DNA of 64,000 nucleotides from Basidiobolus meristosporus CBS 931.73 (taxonomy: Eukaryota; Basidiobolomycota; Basidiobolomycetes; Basidiobolales; Basidiobolaceae). Position numbers and translations under genes: made by a program. Below, one piece after another: positions 32,615-46,417 of the stretch (positions are counted from its first letter, which is position 1; the number at the start of each line of letters is the position of its first letter). The stretch is from contig MCFE01000153.1 in the NCBI GenBank assembly GCA_002104905.1, forward strand, positions 88,523 through 152,522, given 5' to 3'. The notes under the pieces were generated by a model. It worked only from the letters and a program-made list of their open reading frames with translations. It ran no database searches and was not told the origin of the DNA.

Positions 32615-34536
32615 TTAGGCGGATTTGGAAGAGTTGTAAAATCCTTGAAGGAGCTGGTAGAGGCCATAAGCTCCCGGGTCGGGTACGCGATACTTGGGAT
32701 CCTTATAAGGCTGTTCATCCTCGCCATGGCCAACATATGTGGCGCGGCCACGAAGTGGGATCATGTCAATGGTGGAGTCTACTGCGGAGCTAGCCTCCTT
32801 GACGGCGGCTTCGAAGGAGTTCTCCTGGGCGAATTTCTCTACGAAAGGAATCAGAACGTCCATGAGGGTACGGTGGCCAACTCTGGCAGTGGTGTACTTC
32901 TGTAAGCTGGCTAGGGCGGAGTTTAAATAAGTCCCCCATTGCTTAACGGCATAAAGATCGGCCGAGTTTGATGTTCTGAACGCGTTGGCCAGAGCATCCA
33001 AGAAGATGCAATACAAACCGCCAGAGGTACCGCCCATGGTTTGCTCGACGATCTCGCTGATCTTCATGATAGTAGCAGCGGGGTTTTGATCATCGAACGG
33101 AATCTGATCGGCTTCGATGGCTTTCTTGATAGCACTGGCACCTCCCTTCAGGGTCAAGCCGCAATCACCGTCACCCCAGATTGTGTCGTAAGCAGTGATC
33201 TTGGGCTCTTCTTTGATAGCGGCTTCGCAAGCGGCGATAATAGCCGGTTTCCAAGCTTTGACAAGATATCCGTCCTTGGTAGTAGTTGTTTCAGTCTTGT
33301 CCGATCCAGAGGCAGCCCTCTCAATGAAATCCTCGCTGACAGACCAAGGTTTGCCCTTGGAGCCCATCAGGTTGCTCCATCCAGCTACTTCAACTGGATA
33401 ATCCAACCATGTGAGGAGATCTTTCTCCGACTCGGTAGGAACAGCCAGGAGGGTGAGTGACACGCCTTGCATATCCAAAGCGGTCATGAAATGGCCGGAA
33501 TAAAGTCGAAGAACTTCGAAAGACTTGGATTCTGTTATTACAATGGTGGATTAGTGGCCATATCCTTGCCTTAGAAGTAAGCATAGAGCATTACCCAAAT
33601 ATTCAACAGCGTCTTTGCTGACAATGCCCATCTCTAGAGCAGTAGATCCACCAAGGTTGTTCACCAGCAAGATAACCTTCTTGTTGGCAAATTTCCCTTT
33701 CATTGGGTTAGACTCGAGGATTTTATCAATGATAAGCTTGACAAGATTCTTGGAGGTAGAGAGCTGGGCAGTCTGATAGCCGGGTTCTCCGTGGATACCT
33801 ACGAACCGACTTAATCAGGTCGTTACTCATAACAAAGGTTTACTCGAGTTGACTTACCCATTCCTAATTCAATCTCGTGGCCCTTAAATTGTCGAGCTTC
33901 GTTCGCGGTGCCAGGTACGGTGCAGGGTCTGAGCGCGACTCCGATGGTACCGACGTTGCTAACAACGGTTTCAGCGGCAGCCTTGACTTGCTCGAAAGTT
34001 CCGCCAAGAGCGGCAGCAGCACCTGCACATTTGTGAACCAAAACGGTGCCAGCCAAGCCACGTCTACCTACGGCCGAGTCTTCACCACCTCCGACGCCAA
34101 CATCGTCTCCTACTACAAGCAACTCAATTTTTTCGGCCAAACCTTCGGCACGAGCTCTCTCCAAGGCTCTGCCAAAGTTGATGATGTCACCAGTGTAGTT
34201 CTTCACTACGACCAGAGTGCCGTGTTTGGCGGAAGCAACATTACGCAAGCAGCTTAAAACCTGAGTGGCAGAGGGGGAGGCAAATACATTACCAGCCACA
34301 GCGGCGGTCAGCATTCCCTTGCCTACCAAGCCAGCATGAGAAGGTTCATGTCCAGAGCCACCGCCACAAATGACGGTTACCTGGGAATCGCGCAATTGAG
34401 CGGCTTGCTCGGAATAGACAACCTTGTGATCCAAATCCAAGCGAAGATGTGGGTGCACTTGGCAAAGGCCCTGGAGTGACTCGGCAACGAGCGAGTCGGC
34501 CTCGTTCATCAAGTGCTTAGAAGCGGGTGTGGTCAT
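32615..34536 (-). CDS. DAK1: dihydroxyacetone kinase (ATP-dependent, DhaK-DhaL)
   Basis: Exons 33858-34536, 33595-33798, 32615-33531; 599 residues in frame, the usual length for eukaryotic Dak. The ATG at 34536 starts MTTPASKHLMNE; the frame extends further upstream only to non-ATG codons. DhaK domain (1-330): VICGGGSGHEPSHAGLVGKG for substrate phosphates, VKNYTGD, and the histidine that binds dihydroxyacetone covalently in GHEIELGMGIHGEPG (about residue 218). DhaL domain (about 390-599): TIWGDGDCGLTLKGGA with the aspartates that hold Mg-ADP, and MGGTSGGLY. It phosphorylates dihydroxyacetone (and glyceraldehyde) in glycerol and methanol metabolism in the cytosol. Confidence 0.95.
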
Positions 34537-36830
34537 AACGTGAAGAAGTTTCGCAGCAACCTCATGCCAGTGCACGTATATATCTAGATCGTCGGCCCGA
34601 TCACCATCAAATCAGGTGGTTCACGAAACGTCCCTACCATTTCTGACATTCAGTGTATATTTGAATATTCTAGAGCCATTAAGGGCGGCCTAATCGTGCG
34701 TTGAATCCGATAGAAAATAGCGATTTGTAGTTCGTGGATAAATAGGTGATACTGTAACTCTATTCTGCATGCTTTTCCATAACCGAATTATCGATAAGTC
34801 TGGTCACAATGTCGACAAATAGGGCACCTTAATATATATTTCTGGAAAGCTTCCCATGGTTAAGACTTGACGGGAATATTATGCGCCCTTGAGGCAGAGA
34901 CATCACACCCCTCAGTGTCACCATGACCGTGAGATACACCCATCAAGAGCACTTCCCACTAGCCGCCAGCTCGCCGGTTAGCTACAGATACGCTTGACTA
35001 CTTGCGAATTGGTGGTCTCCAGCTGAGGATCTTCTCCAGCCTAGATCCAGGCTGATATCGAGTTTGATCTACCACGATTGTTGTGGGTTTGATCCAATCC
35101 GTACAGGAGTATTGGGCTAGATTCAATCTTTTATCGTCAGACACTTACGCAATGTATATCTGCTATGCTCGAATTTCCAGATGCTGCTTTCGGCACTTCT
35201 ATTGGTATGCTCCAGTCTCCCACGAAAATAAAAACATTCATGTAGCCCAGCATGTATCTTCATATGTGCTGTAGCACTGAGCCGATTGTTTTGGTGTCTT
35301 GCAGTTACTATATACGAATGCGGGCGGGTTTTGCGCATCGTCTACGTCAGATGGCCAAGGTAATTTGCGTGGGCTGGATTACAATTCTGAAAGCTGATTC
35401 AGCTAGTTTTGGGTTGACAGTTTCATGTGTTTCAGAGCGTTGGAATGTTACTATGCGGTCCGTGTGGCCAGATGGATGTGAGGTTCTGAAATGGCTAATA
35501 GAAACGGGCTCCAGTATGTGTTTCACCAGCGCCATTCCAATTTAGTACCAAGAGGGGTTCTGTCTCACTTCGAAGCAACCCAGACCCAACCGTGGCGTAG
35601 AAATACTTGACATAAAGCTAGAGGCCTATTGATAGGTTGAGGAGGATCGCTGAAATGTCGACACTTCCATAATCATGGTGCTTCCTGTGACAGGTGTTCC
35701 GCCTATTCATTTCAATTGTGTTGCAGAGCCTAGCTCCGCGCTTCAAATTCCGGGATTAGTAAGGGCTACCTGCATCATCCCAGCTCTGGTGATTTGTGGG
35801 GGACCGTATTCCCAAGGAATCAACAAATAGCTGCAAATGGGAGGGGTCTGTGCCAGAATCAGACCGAGAAAGAACGGATCAAATGCAGTGGCCACTGAAT
35901 CAAAAGATCCACATCGGTGTTAGACGTCCGTCTTAAAAGGAAACATCTGGATTTCACCGACTCCAACACAATGTGCTTTGCGAATAATTGTCCATGTAAC
36001 ATCATCACTTGGAATGGGTACCGTGTCCGTAATGAGCACGTTGCCTCAGAACTATGCTTTGCCCCGGAATCTTGCCAAACAACCAGTCATGTATCACTGA
36101 TGATATCATCGCCAGTTTTCCACACACACTCGTAGATCGAAACGTCTCCTTGGCTACAACAAATGATCGGCCACATCAATGCTCCTTTACTGCCCATTTT
36201 CAAGCTGAATCTACGCGATGCCGTGACCATAGTGTAATGTTCAGCCAGCGAGGGGGTTCGGGACATCTAAAGACAACGCCATCATGCTGTGCGAGAAGGC
36301 TGTATATACCGGATTTAGCCTGATATTGCTTGTTGCTCAATGCCACTCCCGTTGTGGGTCAGTGCTTCTGACCTGTCAGGTGACAAAGCAGTAGCAGATG
36401 CTGAGCACCAGCTCTCACAATGGCTTGCTAACATGGACCGTGGTCCCACGTCTGGCTCCTGCTCAGATGACCATTCTTGGATGATTTCAAACCGGGGTGA
36501 TCCGAGTTGAAGAACTGTTGGGTGTGGTATTGGTTGTATACAATTTTATCCAGCGATTGATAAAGTCAAGCAAGTAAATCAAATAGCAATGAGGCAATCG
36601 ATGAAATATCAAGATATTACATGTATAAGGGCGTGGTAAGCTGCCTATACTGGTTCATAAAAGTCAGAAAATATACATCAGCGGACGCTGGATGGGAGCT
36701 TCAGAAAGCGTTGATACGGCAGCTTTGCCAAAGTGTTCCTTGCCAGGTAGATTACACCTCTCAATAGAAAAACAGATCCTTCTCACCGCTCCTCAGAGCG
36801 TTAAACATGTGGGGCCATTATTACAAGTAG
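34537..36830. other. gene-poor stretch upstream of dihydroxyacetone kinase
   Basis: About 2.3 kb, lower GC than the preceding core. Only short frames; none shows motifs or plausible splicing. From here to the telomere genes are sparse. Confidence 0.45.
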
Positions 36831-37893
36831 TTAGTTTTTTCGGAAGCACTCCAACTCCGCATCATCCCAGCTAAAGAACTTCCCATGGTGCTGGCGCGGA
36901 ACCCCGTCAGTCCCAAGCTTGGCCAGAACAAAGCCCACTTCGTCTGGCCTCACCAAGATATTGTTCCGCTTCATGGATATAAATCCATTGAAATCATTTC
37001 GTGACATATGTTTGGATCCTGAAGAAATGCTTTAGTAAGGCTTCTGCGAAAGTAACGCATAATTATTGGCAATGTTTACCCGTCTCCCGAACCAATTTTT
37101 GGAAATCTGTATCAACTGCACCCGGATGTATCGCTGTGCATCGAACCTCGGGCTCTTCGATGGCTAACCCGTAGGTGAACATGTTAAGTGCAGCCTTGGA
37201 GCTGTTCGCAAGAATATTCAAAGATGCCTAGTGAGATTATGCTCTGCTGCTTTATGTGGTTATCACTCACCAGCAATATGCTCCCCAGCCAGGAAAAGCG
37301 ATCATGGCTGCTCCGGAGCTGACCATTATACAGCTCCCTCGAGATTTTCTCAGTTCTGGTAAGGCCTTTTGCACTAGACTGACGACAGAAAAGAAATTCA
37401 ACTCGAATAATCTGAGGAACGCTTCGCTGTCAGTATTGTTCCCATTCAACGTAAGGACACGGACATGTCTCGTTTCTTACCTTCTCCATTCCACCTCCTC
37501 GATGTCGCATAAAGTTTTGATAGGATCAATCATTCTACATCGGATAGAATACTACGTTAACATATGCTATATATATATATATGTATATATACGTTGGCCG
37601 TATGCGCTGCCGAAAAATACTAACCCAGCATTCAATATTATACTATTAATTTTGGTGTGCTTTTTCACGGCGTAGTTGACTACTTTCTCCACATCTTTTT
37701 CCAGTAGCAGATCAGCTACCACATAAGAGAAATGCTCGGACTGACTGGTTTCCTCTTTCAGGGTGGCTAATAGGTGTTCCGAACGCGCAACACCGACCAC
37801 GAAGGCCCCTTGTTCTAGGGCTTCCAAGGCCACTGCTCTCCCAATTCCACGAGAAGCCCCTGTAATGATGATTACTGGAGCCGGGGTTGACAT
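36831..37893 (-). CDS. short-chain dehydrogenase/reductase (Irc24/YIR035C-like)
   Basis: Five exons: 37625-37893, 37481-37534, 37271-37426, 37080-37201, 36831-37018, giving 262 residues in frame. Rossmann cofactor motif TGASRGIG at 11-18, NAG near 89, catalytic serine in MVSSGAAM, and Y-x3-K as YCCSK across an intron (about 157-161), then a PGAVDTD segment. Length and the TGASRGIG...HPGAVDTD pattern resemble fungal benzil-reductase-type SDRs. The cofactor is probably NADPH (arginine right after the first beta-alpha unit), the substrate unknown. Intron 1 uses donor GTTAGT and is rich in TA repeats; acceptor choice in intron 3 (GAACAG) is fixed by restoring the Y-x3-K motif. Confidence 0.88.
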
Positions 37894-40800
37894 GCTTAGA
37901 GGCGCCTGAATCAACTATCCCAAGACAATGTCGCAAACCAAAGCAGGGCCAGTAGAACGTAGGGCAATCTATGAAAGTATGATGTTGCAGTTGATACGAA
38001 GCTCGGCAAGCTTTAGAGGAGCTTGGATAGGTGTAGGCAGCTCAACTGAGTTGGTAAAAGAGCCTTCAAAGGCATTCTGCCTAGATAAATGAAATATGAT
38101 GGCTCCCCTACCCCACCTCGTCCTCTCTACCACCTCATAGTTTGCTTACCTGTGACACTTGCTAGCCATGAGCCGGTGCTGTGATTTGCACGATGTCCCA
38201 TCGAATACGAATGAATGATGTCATAGTTCCAGTTCGGCAATATCTAGTTGAGTATCCAGTCAAAAAGGAAACTTAAATTTGAGCGGTGGTGGAGGTAATA
38301 TGGACGAATGACTAATAGTTCAGCATTCGCTTCCAAATGGTAATCAGATCGACCAAGATAGATCTTATGGATATGCTGCCGTGCAGGTCTCAAACGAAAT
38401 CGAGATAATCCATGAACACATTTGTGTAGCATTTTACACAAGGTTTGACTACATCGCTGGATTCAAGACGCTCACCACGAATCAGAGCAGTCAAAGCGGT
38501 TCGTCTTGCCATGCATCCAGCATTCATCCAGTAGAGGGGGCTTACGTTAAAATATATAAGGAATCCTTGATGGATACCATGATGAAGACCGCAATAGCGT
38601 CATAGCGTCTTTTCGATTGACCAGGATTCAGTCACGGGTTGTTGCGGGCATTTGAGCGGTTGGAGAACTCAGGGCTCCGAATTGTAGATGGCTCGGGAGC
38701 ATACTTTAGCGGAGCTTCTGATGGAATTAGTGGCTATGTTGACGTAAATTGCATCACACTTACTGTCCACATCTTGCGCAACTGAGGTTAGAGTCGCTGG
38801 TGAATCTTGAAACACCCTTAACCCCAGGCAGATGAGAGAGCTGGGTCTATCAAACATGCTATTACTATATGTGATGTCAGTCAAGGGGTCAGCGTACAGT
38901 GGATGAGGGGAATGCTCGCTTATTAGACTCACGAAATGGCCCCTGGGTGGGCTTGCATACATCGTCGGTCAACCTTACTGGCTTTGTCTTCAACAGCCTA
39001 AAACGCGCACAACACGTGGTGAATACCACGCTTATTTATCCTCTCTGAATCTATGTCACAGTTGTAATAGTAACATTTATAAACCAGCCCTGGAAATTGG
39101 CTTAAATCTGCACAGCATGAATGGCTGCACCCAACTAGTAAATAAATGTATATATTTGTATACATAACAGTCGATAGATTGGAGGCAACACGACCAAATA
39201 AATAGAGCCTTTTCAAATGGTTTGGTGTAGGTAACTAAGCGAGTGTTCTGGACTCTGGCACATATGCATATCTAGTATTTGCGGTGGATACTGGCTCGGT
39301 TGAGACAAGGTTTGCAACAGCAACTATGGGCCTCTGGTCATGAAACGGAACGTGTTGATGGGTGTGTCTCTTAATCACACAATGGTGCTCTGATGAATCG
39401 TTGATATGTTAGAGTTCTTTCAAACCGTCGCAATGCCCCAGGCTTATTGTGTGTACCTTTCAGTCTCCTTGCTGATAACCTCTTTATTCACTTACAGATC
39501 GCTTATAGTTACTATGAAGTATTTTAAAGTCAAATCGCTCACGTGGACACTAGCCATTGGGTAATTTCCAAGCATCCTAACTGCTGTAGCAGTTTTGCAG
39601 CCTACTTGGCTAGAGTGTCATCGTATAGTGTTGAGCACCAAGCCTCCCTTTGTACTTAAGCCAAGGAAAATGAACACACAAGCCGTTCAAGAAGCTCCCA
39701 CGTTACGCATATAATACTTTCTCTGAACATTAATTATCTGGTAAGATCGTAACATGAACTTTGGCGAATATAGTATATCCTTGGTGTTAATTCCTAACAG
39801 TTATCAGCAGTGGCTTGAGGTAACGTCGGAAATCTTGTCATGCTAGATGCTATCTTATGTATACCCTCCAGGTGGGTTAACCTGAGAGTCTCAGTTAATT
39901 GAATGAGTTATCACCCTCGACGCACATATAGAGACACCAGGTCATAGAATATTCCGTTTGGGCATCAACACCATGCTTCATCATATTATCCTCATTGTGT
40001 GCGTGCTCATTTAGGGGGCATTATTGTGCGTTGAATTGGTCAAGAGGCAGCTACTGCTCCTCGTAATAGCACCAAGTACGGAGGTTCATGGTAGCGATGC
40101 TCAATAAATCTTGGAGGCTATTCTAGTTGAATGATGGGTTTGGATAGTAGGATCAAGAGTTGTCACTCTATATTCCAACTACTACATGCTCGCGACGAAG
40201 TGAAGTACAAACAGATCTTCAGGGAATCCTAGCTCGATCTTAGATGAGCATCAGGCTTTAGTTGTGTAGGTGTTGGTGAACTTCAAGATTTATTGATTCT
40301 TGTGACACGTTTCACGGCAATCGATGAATGCAAGATTATGGCAATATGCAGTTGCTACATGAGCTGTTTTTCTTTGACCGTGAGTTCACCGAAAAATCTA
40401 CCGGCAGTTGACTGTGAGGCACACAGTAGGCCAGCTCCAAAGGCACATACTTTACGCGTTACCCAATGTGGAGCCTGCGTGATAACCTCCTCAGAAATAC
40501 GCCTTTCATCGTTTGGGAAGGGTAATCTGGAGAGGCGTTCATAACTTATACAAAGGTACAAGATGTTATTAAATGAGCTGCAAGATGCACGCCGTTCAAC
40601 AGCAAGGGTTATAAGGGCTGGAATGGGGTAAAAATCGTGCAATATACAGCATCTTCATCCTCTGGCTTATAACTCCACCCAGAAAGTGATATAAGAATTA
40701 TGTCAGAAAATAATATGCGGGGAATCACACACATTGGTATATTGCTTTTCTCTTCCGATATGCATAGGGCCATGAACATCGAACATTCAATCGTGGTTCT

Positions 40801-41130
40801 GAGGATTAAACGAAACACCAGCACATATTACTACTACTATTTCTTGATCCTTAGTTCACGTGGTTGCCAGAGTAGTAGCCACCAACTCGCCAAATGAGCT
40901 CGGTCTTGGCTGTGCCTATCAACAGTAAATACGATCGATTTGTATGCAAGTACATGCAACGATACTAATCTGTTTGGCAATCCATCTGGATTGATGATCA
41001 CGGATTGTCGAGATTTAGGTTCTTGGCGTTAGACTATATATTCTGTCTTGCCTGTGCCGACTCCCATATCGAAACCGGTTATTTCTCTCAGGATTTGGCT
41101 GATCCATAATACCAAACTTGGTACATTTAC
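37894..41130. other. gene-poor AT-rich stretch
   Basis: About 3.2 kb. I find no ORF with a recognisable domain. The minus-strand frame 40355-40642 (95 codons) is the longest and contains no motif I know; it might be a gene relic. The right end holds the promoter of the synthetase. Confidence 0.45.
41035..41040 (+). promoter_or_regulatory. TATA box candidate for the NRPS-like gene
   Basis: TATATA about 95 bp before the first in-frame ATG (41131), within an otherwise non-repetitive segment. Supports transcription starting near 41065-41075. Confidence 0.4.
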
Positions 41131-44100
41131 ATGGTATGTTGGATTTATCTTGTCATTCATACTAGCCATGATTCCTTTGCTCATTCTATGTTTTGCAGAA
41201 ACAGAATGAGGCATATTTTGGCCCAGTCGGAGCAGAAATCGTTGCTAGAGGCTTTGGTTCCGTCCATTGACCGAGCCGATGAGCTCTCTGTGCTGCCCAT
41301 CATAATGGCCGCAAACATGTGTATCCTTGTATACCGATATACGAATACGCAGGATTTCACCCTTGATTTCTCGCATTCAGAGGCCCGAGATGAACCATTG
41401 CAAATCGTAATTTCTTTACGTCCCGATATGTCTGCTGCAGAACTGTTGCAATTGATTGAAGAGAGAGTGATGGTATCTCATCAAAGCAGGCTGCCTCCCA
41501 TCTCAGGTTTAGCCATCAGCCTGCATGCTGTGGATTCTGCCTACGACGAAAGCACAAACTCAGAGATACGGATGCATATCAGCTCACACAAGGATGCTCA
41601 TGAACAGGTGGTTAGTACTGTAGATGTGAGCAAGTCGTTATTAAGCAAGTGCAGTGGGGAGTCCAGCATTATAGGCCATTGGAGCACGCTACTGGAGCAT
41701 CTTGCGCTACAGCCTGATTTTCCTGTTTCACGGATTAGTATCCTCTCTCCTTCCGAAATGGAGCTTGTGACTTCGGCTGCTTGGTCATCTACCCCAGCAA
41801 TTACTGATTCACAGGTCCCGGCGCATCAGAATACCTCTGCAGATGAGATGTATCTTCATACCATATTTGAGAATACCGCTCACAAGTATCCAAATCACAC
41901 AGCAATACTATACGAAGACCAAACAGGCCAGGATAAAGCCTACACTTATCAGGAGATTGACAACGCTTCCTCTCGACTGGCCAAGCACATCAGCGATCAT
42001 TACATTACTGGACCTGGGAAGTTCATTGGCCTCTTGATGCCACAAGTACCAACAGCATATATAGCAATGCTTGCTATTCTCAAGACTGGATCGGCCTACG
42101 TTCCCATAGATCCTTCATATCCTTTAGAGCGCGTAGAATATATACTAAGAGATTCTAATGCTGAACTTCTTCTTTCTGAGAAAGCAACCGTTGAACGGCA
42201 ACTCGGCCAAGATTTAACCTGTCAAGTGTTATATGTAGACGGTTGGCTAGCCGACAAAGCCTCTCTCAACGAGTGCTTCAAACTACCATCTGGAGCGCTT
42301 CAAATGTCAGATGCTGCTTACATGATATACACTAGTGGAACTACTGGGCGGCCAAAAGGTCTGTCTTGTTACGCTTTACAGAGTTCGTCGAATTGCTGAC
42401 CATAGAGCCCTTGTACTGTAGGCGTTGTTATCGAGCATCGAAATGTGGTAAACCTCGTGAGGGCGGAGAGTGTCGTTTTCAATATGAAGACAGAAGATAG
42501 GGTGTATCAGCAGTTCTCTCTTGCATTCGATGCCTCTATCGAAGAGATATGGCTACCATTCATGGTCGGAGGTACACTTGTTCCAGCTGCACAGAAGCCA
42601 GGGCCAGGGCTCTCAGAGATTTTGGAATATAAAGGTGTGACAGTTTTGAGTTGCGTGCCTACTTTACTTGCTATGCTGTCAGAAGATGAGAAGCTGCAGA
42701 GTCTACGGTTACTAATTCTGGGGGGAGAAGCTTGTCCGAAATCATTGGTGCAACGATTTGGTGTTGGATGCCAAATCGTGAACAGCTATGGTCCGACTGA
42801 AACAACTGTAAGTGAACAATCTTGCATGAGTTAGTCTTGAGCTAATAAATAGCTTGTTATAGGTGGTCGCCACATGGAAAGTATGTAGTCCAACAGACGA
42901 CGTTGTTACAATTGGACATCCTATGCCTGGATATTCGGCATTCATTCTATCAGAATATGACCAGCTTCAACCCATAGGAGTCGCAGGAGAGCTGGTCATC
43001 GGAGGTTCCGGTGTCACGCGGGGATACCACAATCTACCCGAGTTTACAAAAAAGAAATTCATTCAACACAGTTTATTGTCCCCCGTAGGGCAACTATACA
43101 AAACGGGTGATCTTGCTCGCTATAACCAAGCCGGGGAAATTGAATATCTAGGTCGCATCGACACGCAAGTCAAGCTACGTGGTTACAGAATTGAGCTCTC
43201 TGAGGTGCATTGTTTTATTGTGTGAATCTAGTAACCCACTAACAATTATCTGTAGGTTGAATCCGCACTGCAACGCTGCAGTGGTGTAAAGGTTGCGGTG
43301 GTTGATATTCATGTAGATTCATACAATGTGGAGCATTTAATCGCCTATATCACCACAAGTACGAAAGAAAGCCTCGTCAATACCCAGGCTATAAAGGAGG
43401 AGCTTCTTAAAACTGTGCCAAACTTCATGGTTCCCTCAATCTTTCAGATTGTGCGAGATTTGCCAACACTGCCAAGCGGAAAGATAGATCGCAAACACTT
43501 ACCAAAAGTGATGGCTGGAACTCTAGTGACCGCAGAAGATGCATCAAAAAAGGTCGTTGCCCCTCGAACGCCCACCGAGACTAAACTCGTAGATATCTGG
43601 TCGCGCTTTTTCAAAAGCAACGCTATATCAGTCACGGATAACTTTTTCTCTCTTGGTGGACATTCTCTCTTGGCTGCTATGCTAGTCTCAGAATTGCGCA
43701 AAAGTGAAAATACCAAGGGTATCTCAATGGGGCACATCTATCAGTACTCTATACTCGAAAGTTTGGCCAACTTCATTGACACCTGTATCGGGCCAACGAG
43801 TGATCGGTCACCAACAGCCCACAGATCACCCATGAACAGTGGGACCGACCCGGGAAATGGAGATATTGAGAAGCTAAATAACTTGGATAGGGCGAAGTTC
43901 CCTCCTATACTTGGCTATGTTCAATCCTTTGCTCTATTACTTTGCCAGTTCGTTGCCATCTTTAGCGTGCTTCTCATTACTACACTGCCAGTATCAGTGT
44001 TATACTTGTTATACAAGTTTACCAATGTGCCAATAATAGTCGTGGTTTTCGTCTTTGCCTTGGACTTTTGCTGGATGCCCTTAATCGCAGTAATCGTGAA

Positions 44101-46417
44101 ATGGCTACTGATTGGCAAGTATCGCCCTGGGAAGTGGCCTCTTTGGGGATGCTACTACTGGCGCTGGTGGGTTGTCCAGAGTGTTGTGAGGGTGCTCAAA
44201 TTATACCTTCTCGAAGGGTCTCCGCTCCTGAATATCTTCTACAATCTTATGGGCGCCAAGGTTCACATGACGGCTTATGTTGGAACACGACACATAGGCT
44301 GTTATGATCTCCTTACTATCGAAGCCGGAGCGTCAGTGGGCTTGAATGCATACATGTACGGATACAAGGTTGAGAATGGGTGGCTTATCATAGGATCCGG
44401 GATTCGTGTGGGTTCTGGTGCACGGGTAGGGAACAAGTCGAATCTAGGCCTTAGTTCCGAGCTCCAAGATGGCGCTGATCTTGATGATTTATCTGTACTT
44501 CAAGACAAGCAAGTAATCAAAAAAAACGAAAGATGGGCTGGGTCCCCGGCTAAATTCATATCAAACGTGGAGGAGAGTGAACAGGCCACCACGTCTCATG
44601 TTGCCACATGGCTTTTTTGTTTTCTGTATTTCATCATTGCTCTGGTAGTGAACACTACTTTTGGGCTGTTGGCATCCTTGACTGGTTGGTGGCCTCGGCA
44701 TTTTATCTAATCGTCAATATGTCTGACAAGGTTTTAATCAGGTATCCTGGTGTTGGAAGTGGTCCCTATTCTACTGCCTACATTCAATCCTTATATTAGT
44801 GTGATTGTAGCTACTCCGTTTGTGACTACGGTGGCGATGATGCTTTTCTGTCTTGGGATAGTCATACTGAAGCTGATCATTCTTCCAAAGATATCTCCAG
44901 GAGAATATAAGCTGCAGAGCTTCTTCTATCTACGCAAATGGTAATCGGCTGGTGTCCTTGAGGTGGTGCTTTGCCATTTTTAAACATATTTCAATTTCAG
45001 GTGCTTGGATATATTGATGCAGATCTCTCTTGAAGTCGTGAATTCCGTCTATGGAACACTGTACGCACCTCACTGGCTACGCGCCCTCGGAGCCAAAATC
45101 GGTAAAACTTCGGAAGTCTCCACAGTTACATATATCTCCCCGAACCTTCTCAGGGTAGGGAGTGGATGCTTCCTCGCGGATTCTGTCGTGGTTGGTCCTC
45201 CACGGATCCGCTATGGAAAGATAACGCTTGACTATTCCACGATAGATGAGAGGTCTTTTGTTGGGAACGGAGCGCTGTTTCCTGCAGGCATTGTGATGGG
45301 TAAAGGCCGTATACCTCAATGCTATTGATTTTGAGTTAAACTGGATCTACATTTAGGAAGGGATTGCCTTCTTGGTGTGCTATCAACTCCTGATCATGAT
45401 GTGAGAGCTCTGGCTGATAATACCTCATGGCTTGGGTCGCCAGCCATGTTTCTCCCAAATCGGCAAGTGGCTACTACAAGCTGGCCCAAAGAACGTACTT
45501 ATGCACCCACAAACGGTTTGTATGTTGCCCGCTATCTAATAGAGTTATGGAGGGTATTCCTGCCGAACATGGTCAATATCACAACATTTGTGGTCCTGGT
45601 AGTGGTACTAGAGATTATATATGAGGGAACTTCTGATCGGGATGTTTTACCAGTCCCAGATGAGTTCTTGATGACAGACGGGTTGCTTCTCAACTTATCG
45701 CATGGTGCCTTGGTCGGCTCTTTCGTACTTGTATTTTTGATTGTGAACGGGCTTTTAGCAATAGGGGCCTGCTGCTTTGTTTTGCTTGCGAAATGGATAC
45801 TGATAGGTACTTACGCTGCTCGTGAGGCACCGCTTTGGAGTTCTTTCGTGTGGAGGTACAGCCTAGCCAGATTCGCACATTTGACACTGCTTTTTCCATG
45901 AACGATGCTTTAATGTCGGCTACATAGGACAGAGCTAGTGACCGCCTTACATGAGGGGATCGCTAGTAGACAACTCCTTCAAAGTTTGCGCGGCACCCCC
46001 TTTGTGAGCTTTTGGTTCAGGTTGCTTGGATGTCATATTGGGAAGCGTGTATGGATGGACACTCTGCAAATTACGGAGCATGATTTGATTCATATCGAGG
46101 ATGATGTCAGTATCGGTGCGGATACTATACTGCAGGTAAGTTGTTATCATCACTTCACCCATAAACGCGTCTTTCCCCATTCACTCCACCCCCTTGATCC
46201 TTAGACGCATTTATTTGAAGATCGTATTATGAAGATGGACCATTTGGTGATTGGCCGCCGATCCAATATTGGTGCCTCCTCTGTCATATTGTATGGAACA
46301 ACTTTGGAGGAGGATGTTTCCATAGGTTCTCTCTCCCTTGTAATGAAGGGGGAAACTTTGCCAACACATACCACATGGAATGGAATCCCATTGCAACACG
46401 CAAGGGATGGCTCGTAA
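41131..46417 (+). CDS. Pls-type NRPS-like membrane synthetase (homopoly-amino-acid synthetase candidate)
   Basis: Nine exons (41131-42358, 42422-42807, 42863-43204, 43256-44684, 44742-44940, 45001-45299, 45357-45855, 45928-46135, 46205-46417) join in frame to 1,600 residues. Order: about 235 residues resembling the C-terminal half of a condensation domain; adenylation domain (YTSGTTGRPKG, NSYGPTETT, YKTGDLARY, VKLRGYRIEL, LPSGKIDRKHL); carrier domain with phosphopantetheine serine in FFSLGGHSLLAA (about 788); then three repeats, each a hydrophobic membrane segment pair followed by a left-handed-helix-like hexapeptide domain ending in (W)AGSPAKF, WLGSPAMF and WNGIPLQ. This A-T-TM architecture is that of epsilon-poly-L-lysine synthetase (Pls) of Streptomyces and its fungal counterpart in Epichloe. 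Start uncertain: ATG 41206 has better context, and 41132-41195 resembles an intron, so an upstream exon is possible. The amino acid used is not deducible by eye. Confidence 0.9.

Noticed and set aside
34534-34575. longer N-terminus for dihydroxyacetone kinase
   Set aside because: The extension begins at GTG rather than ATG; MTTPASKH fits the usual start of the family.
40355-40642. 95-codon minus-strand frame upstream of the synthetase
   Set aside because: Possible gene relic, but no motif or splice partner; described only as part of the gene-poor block.
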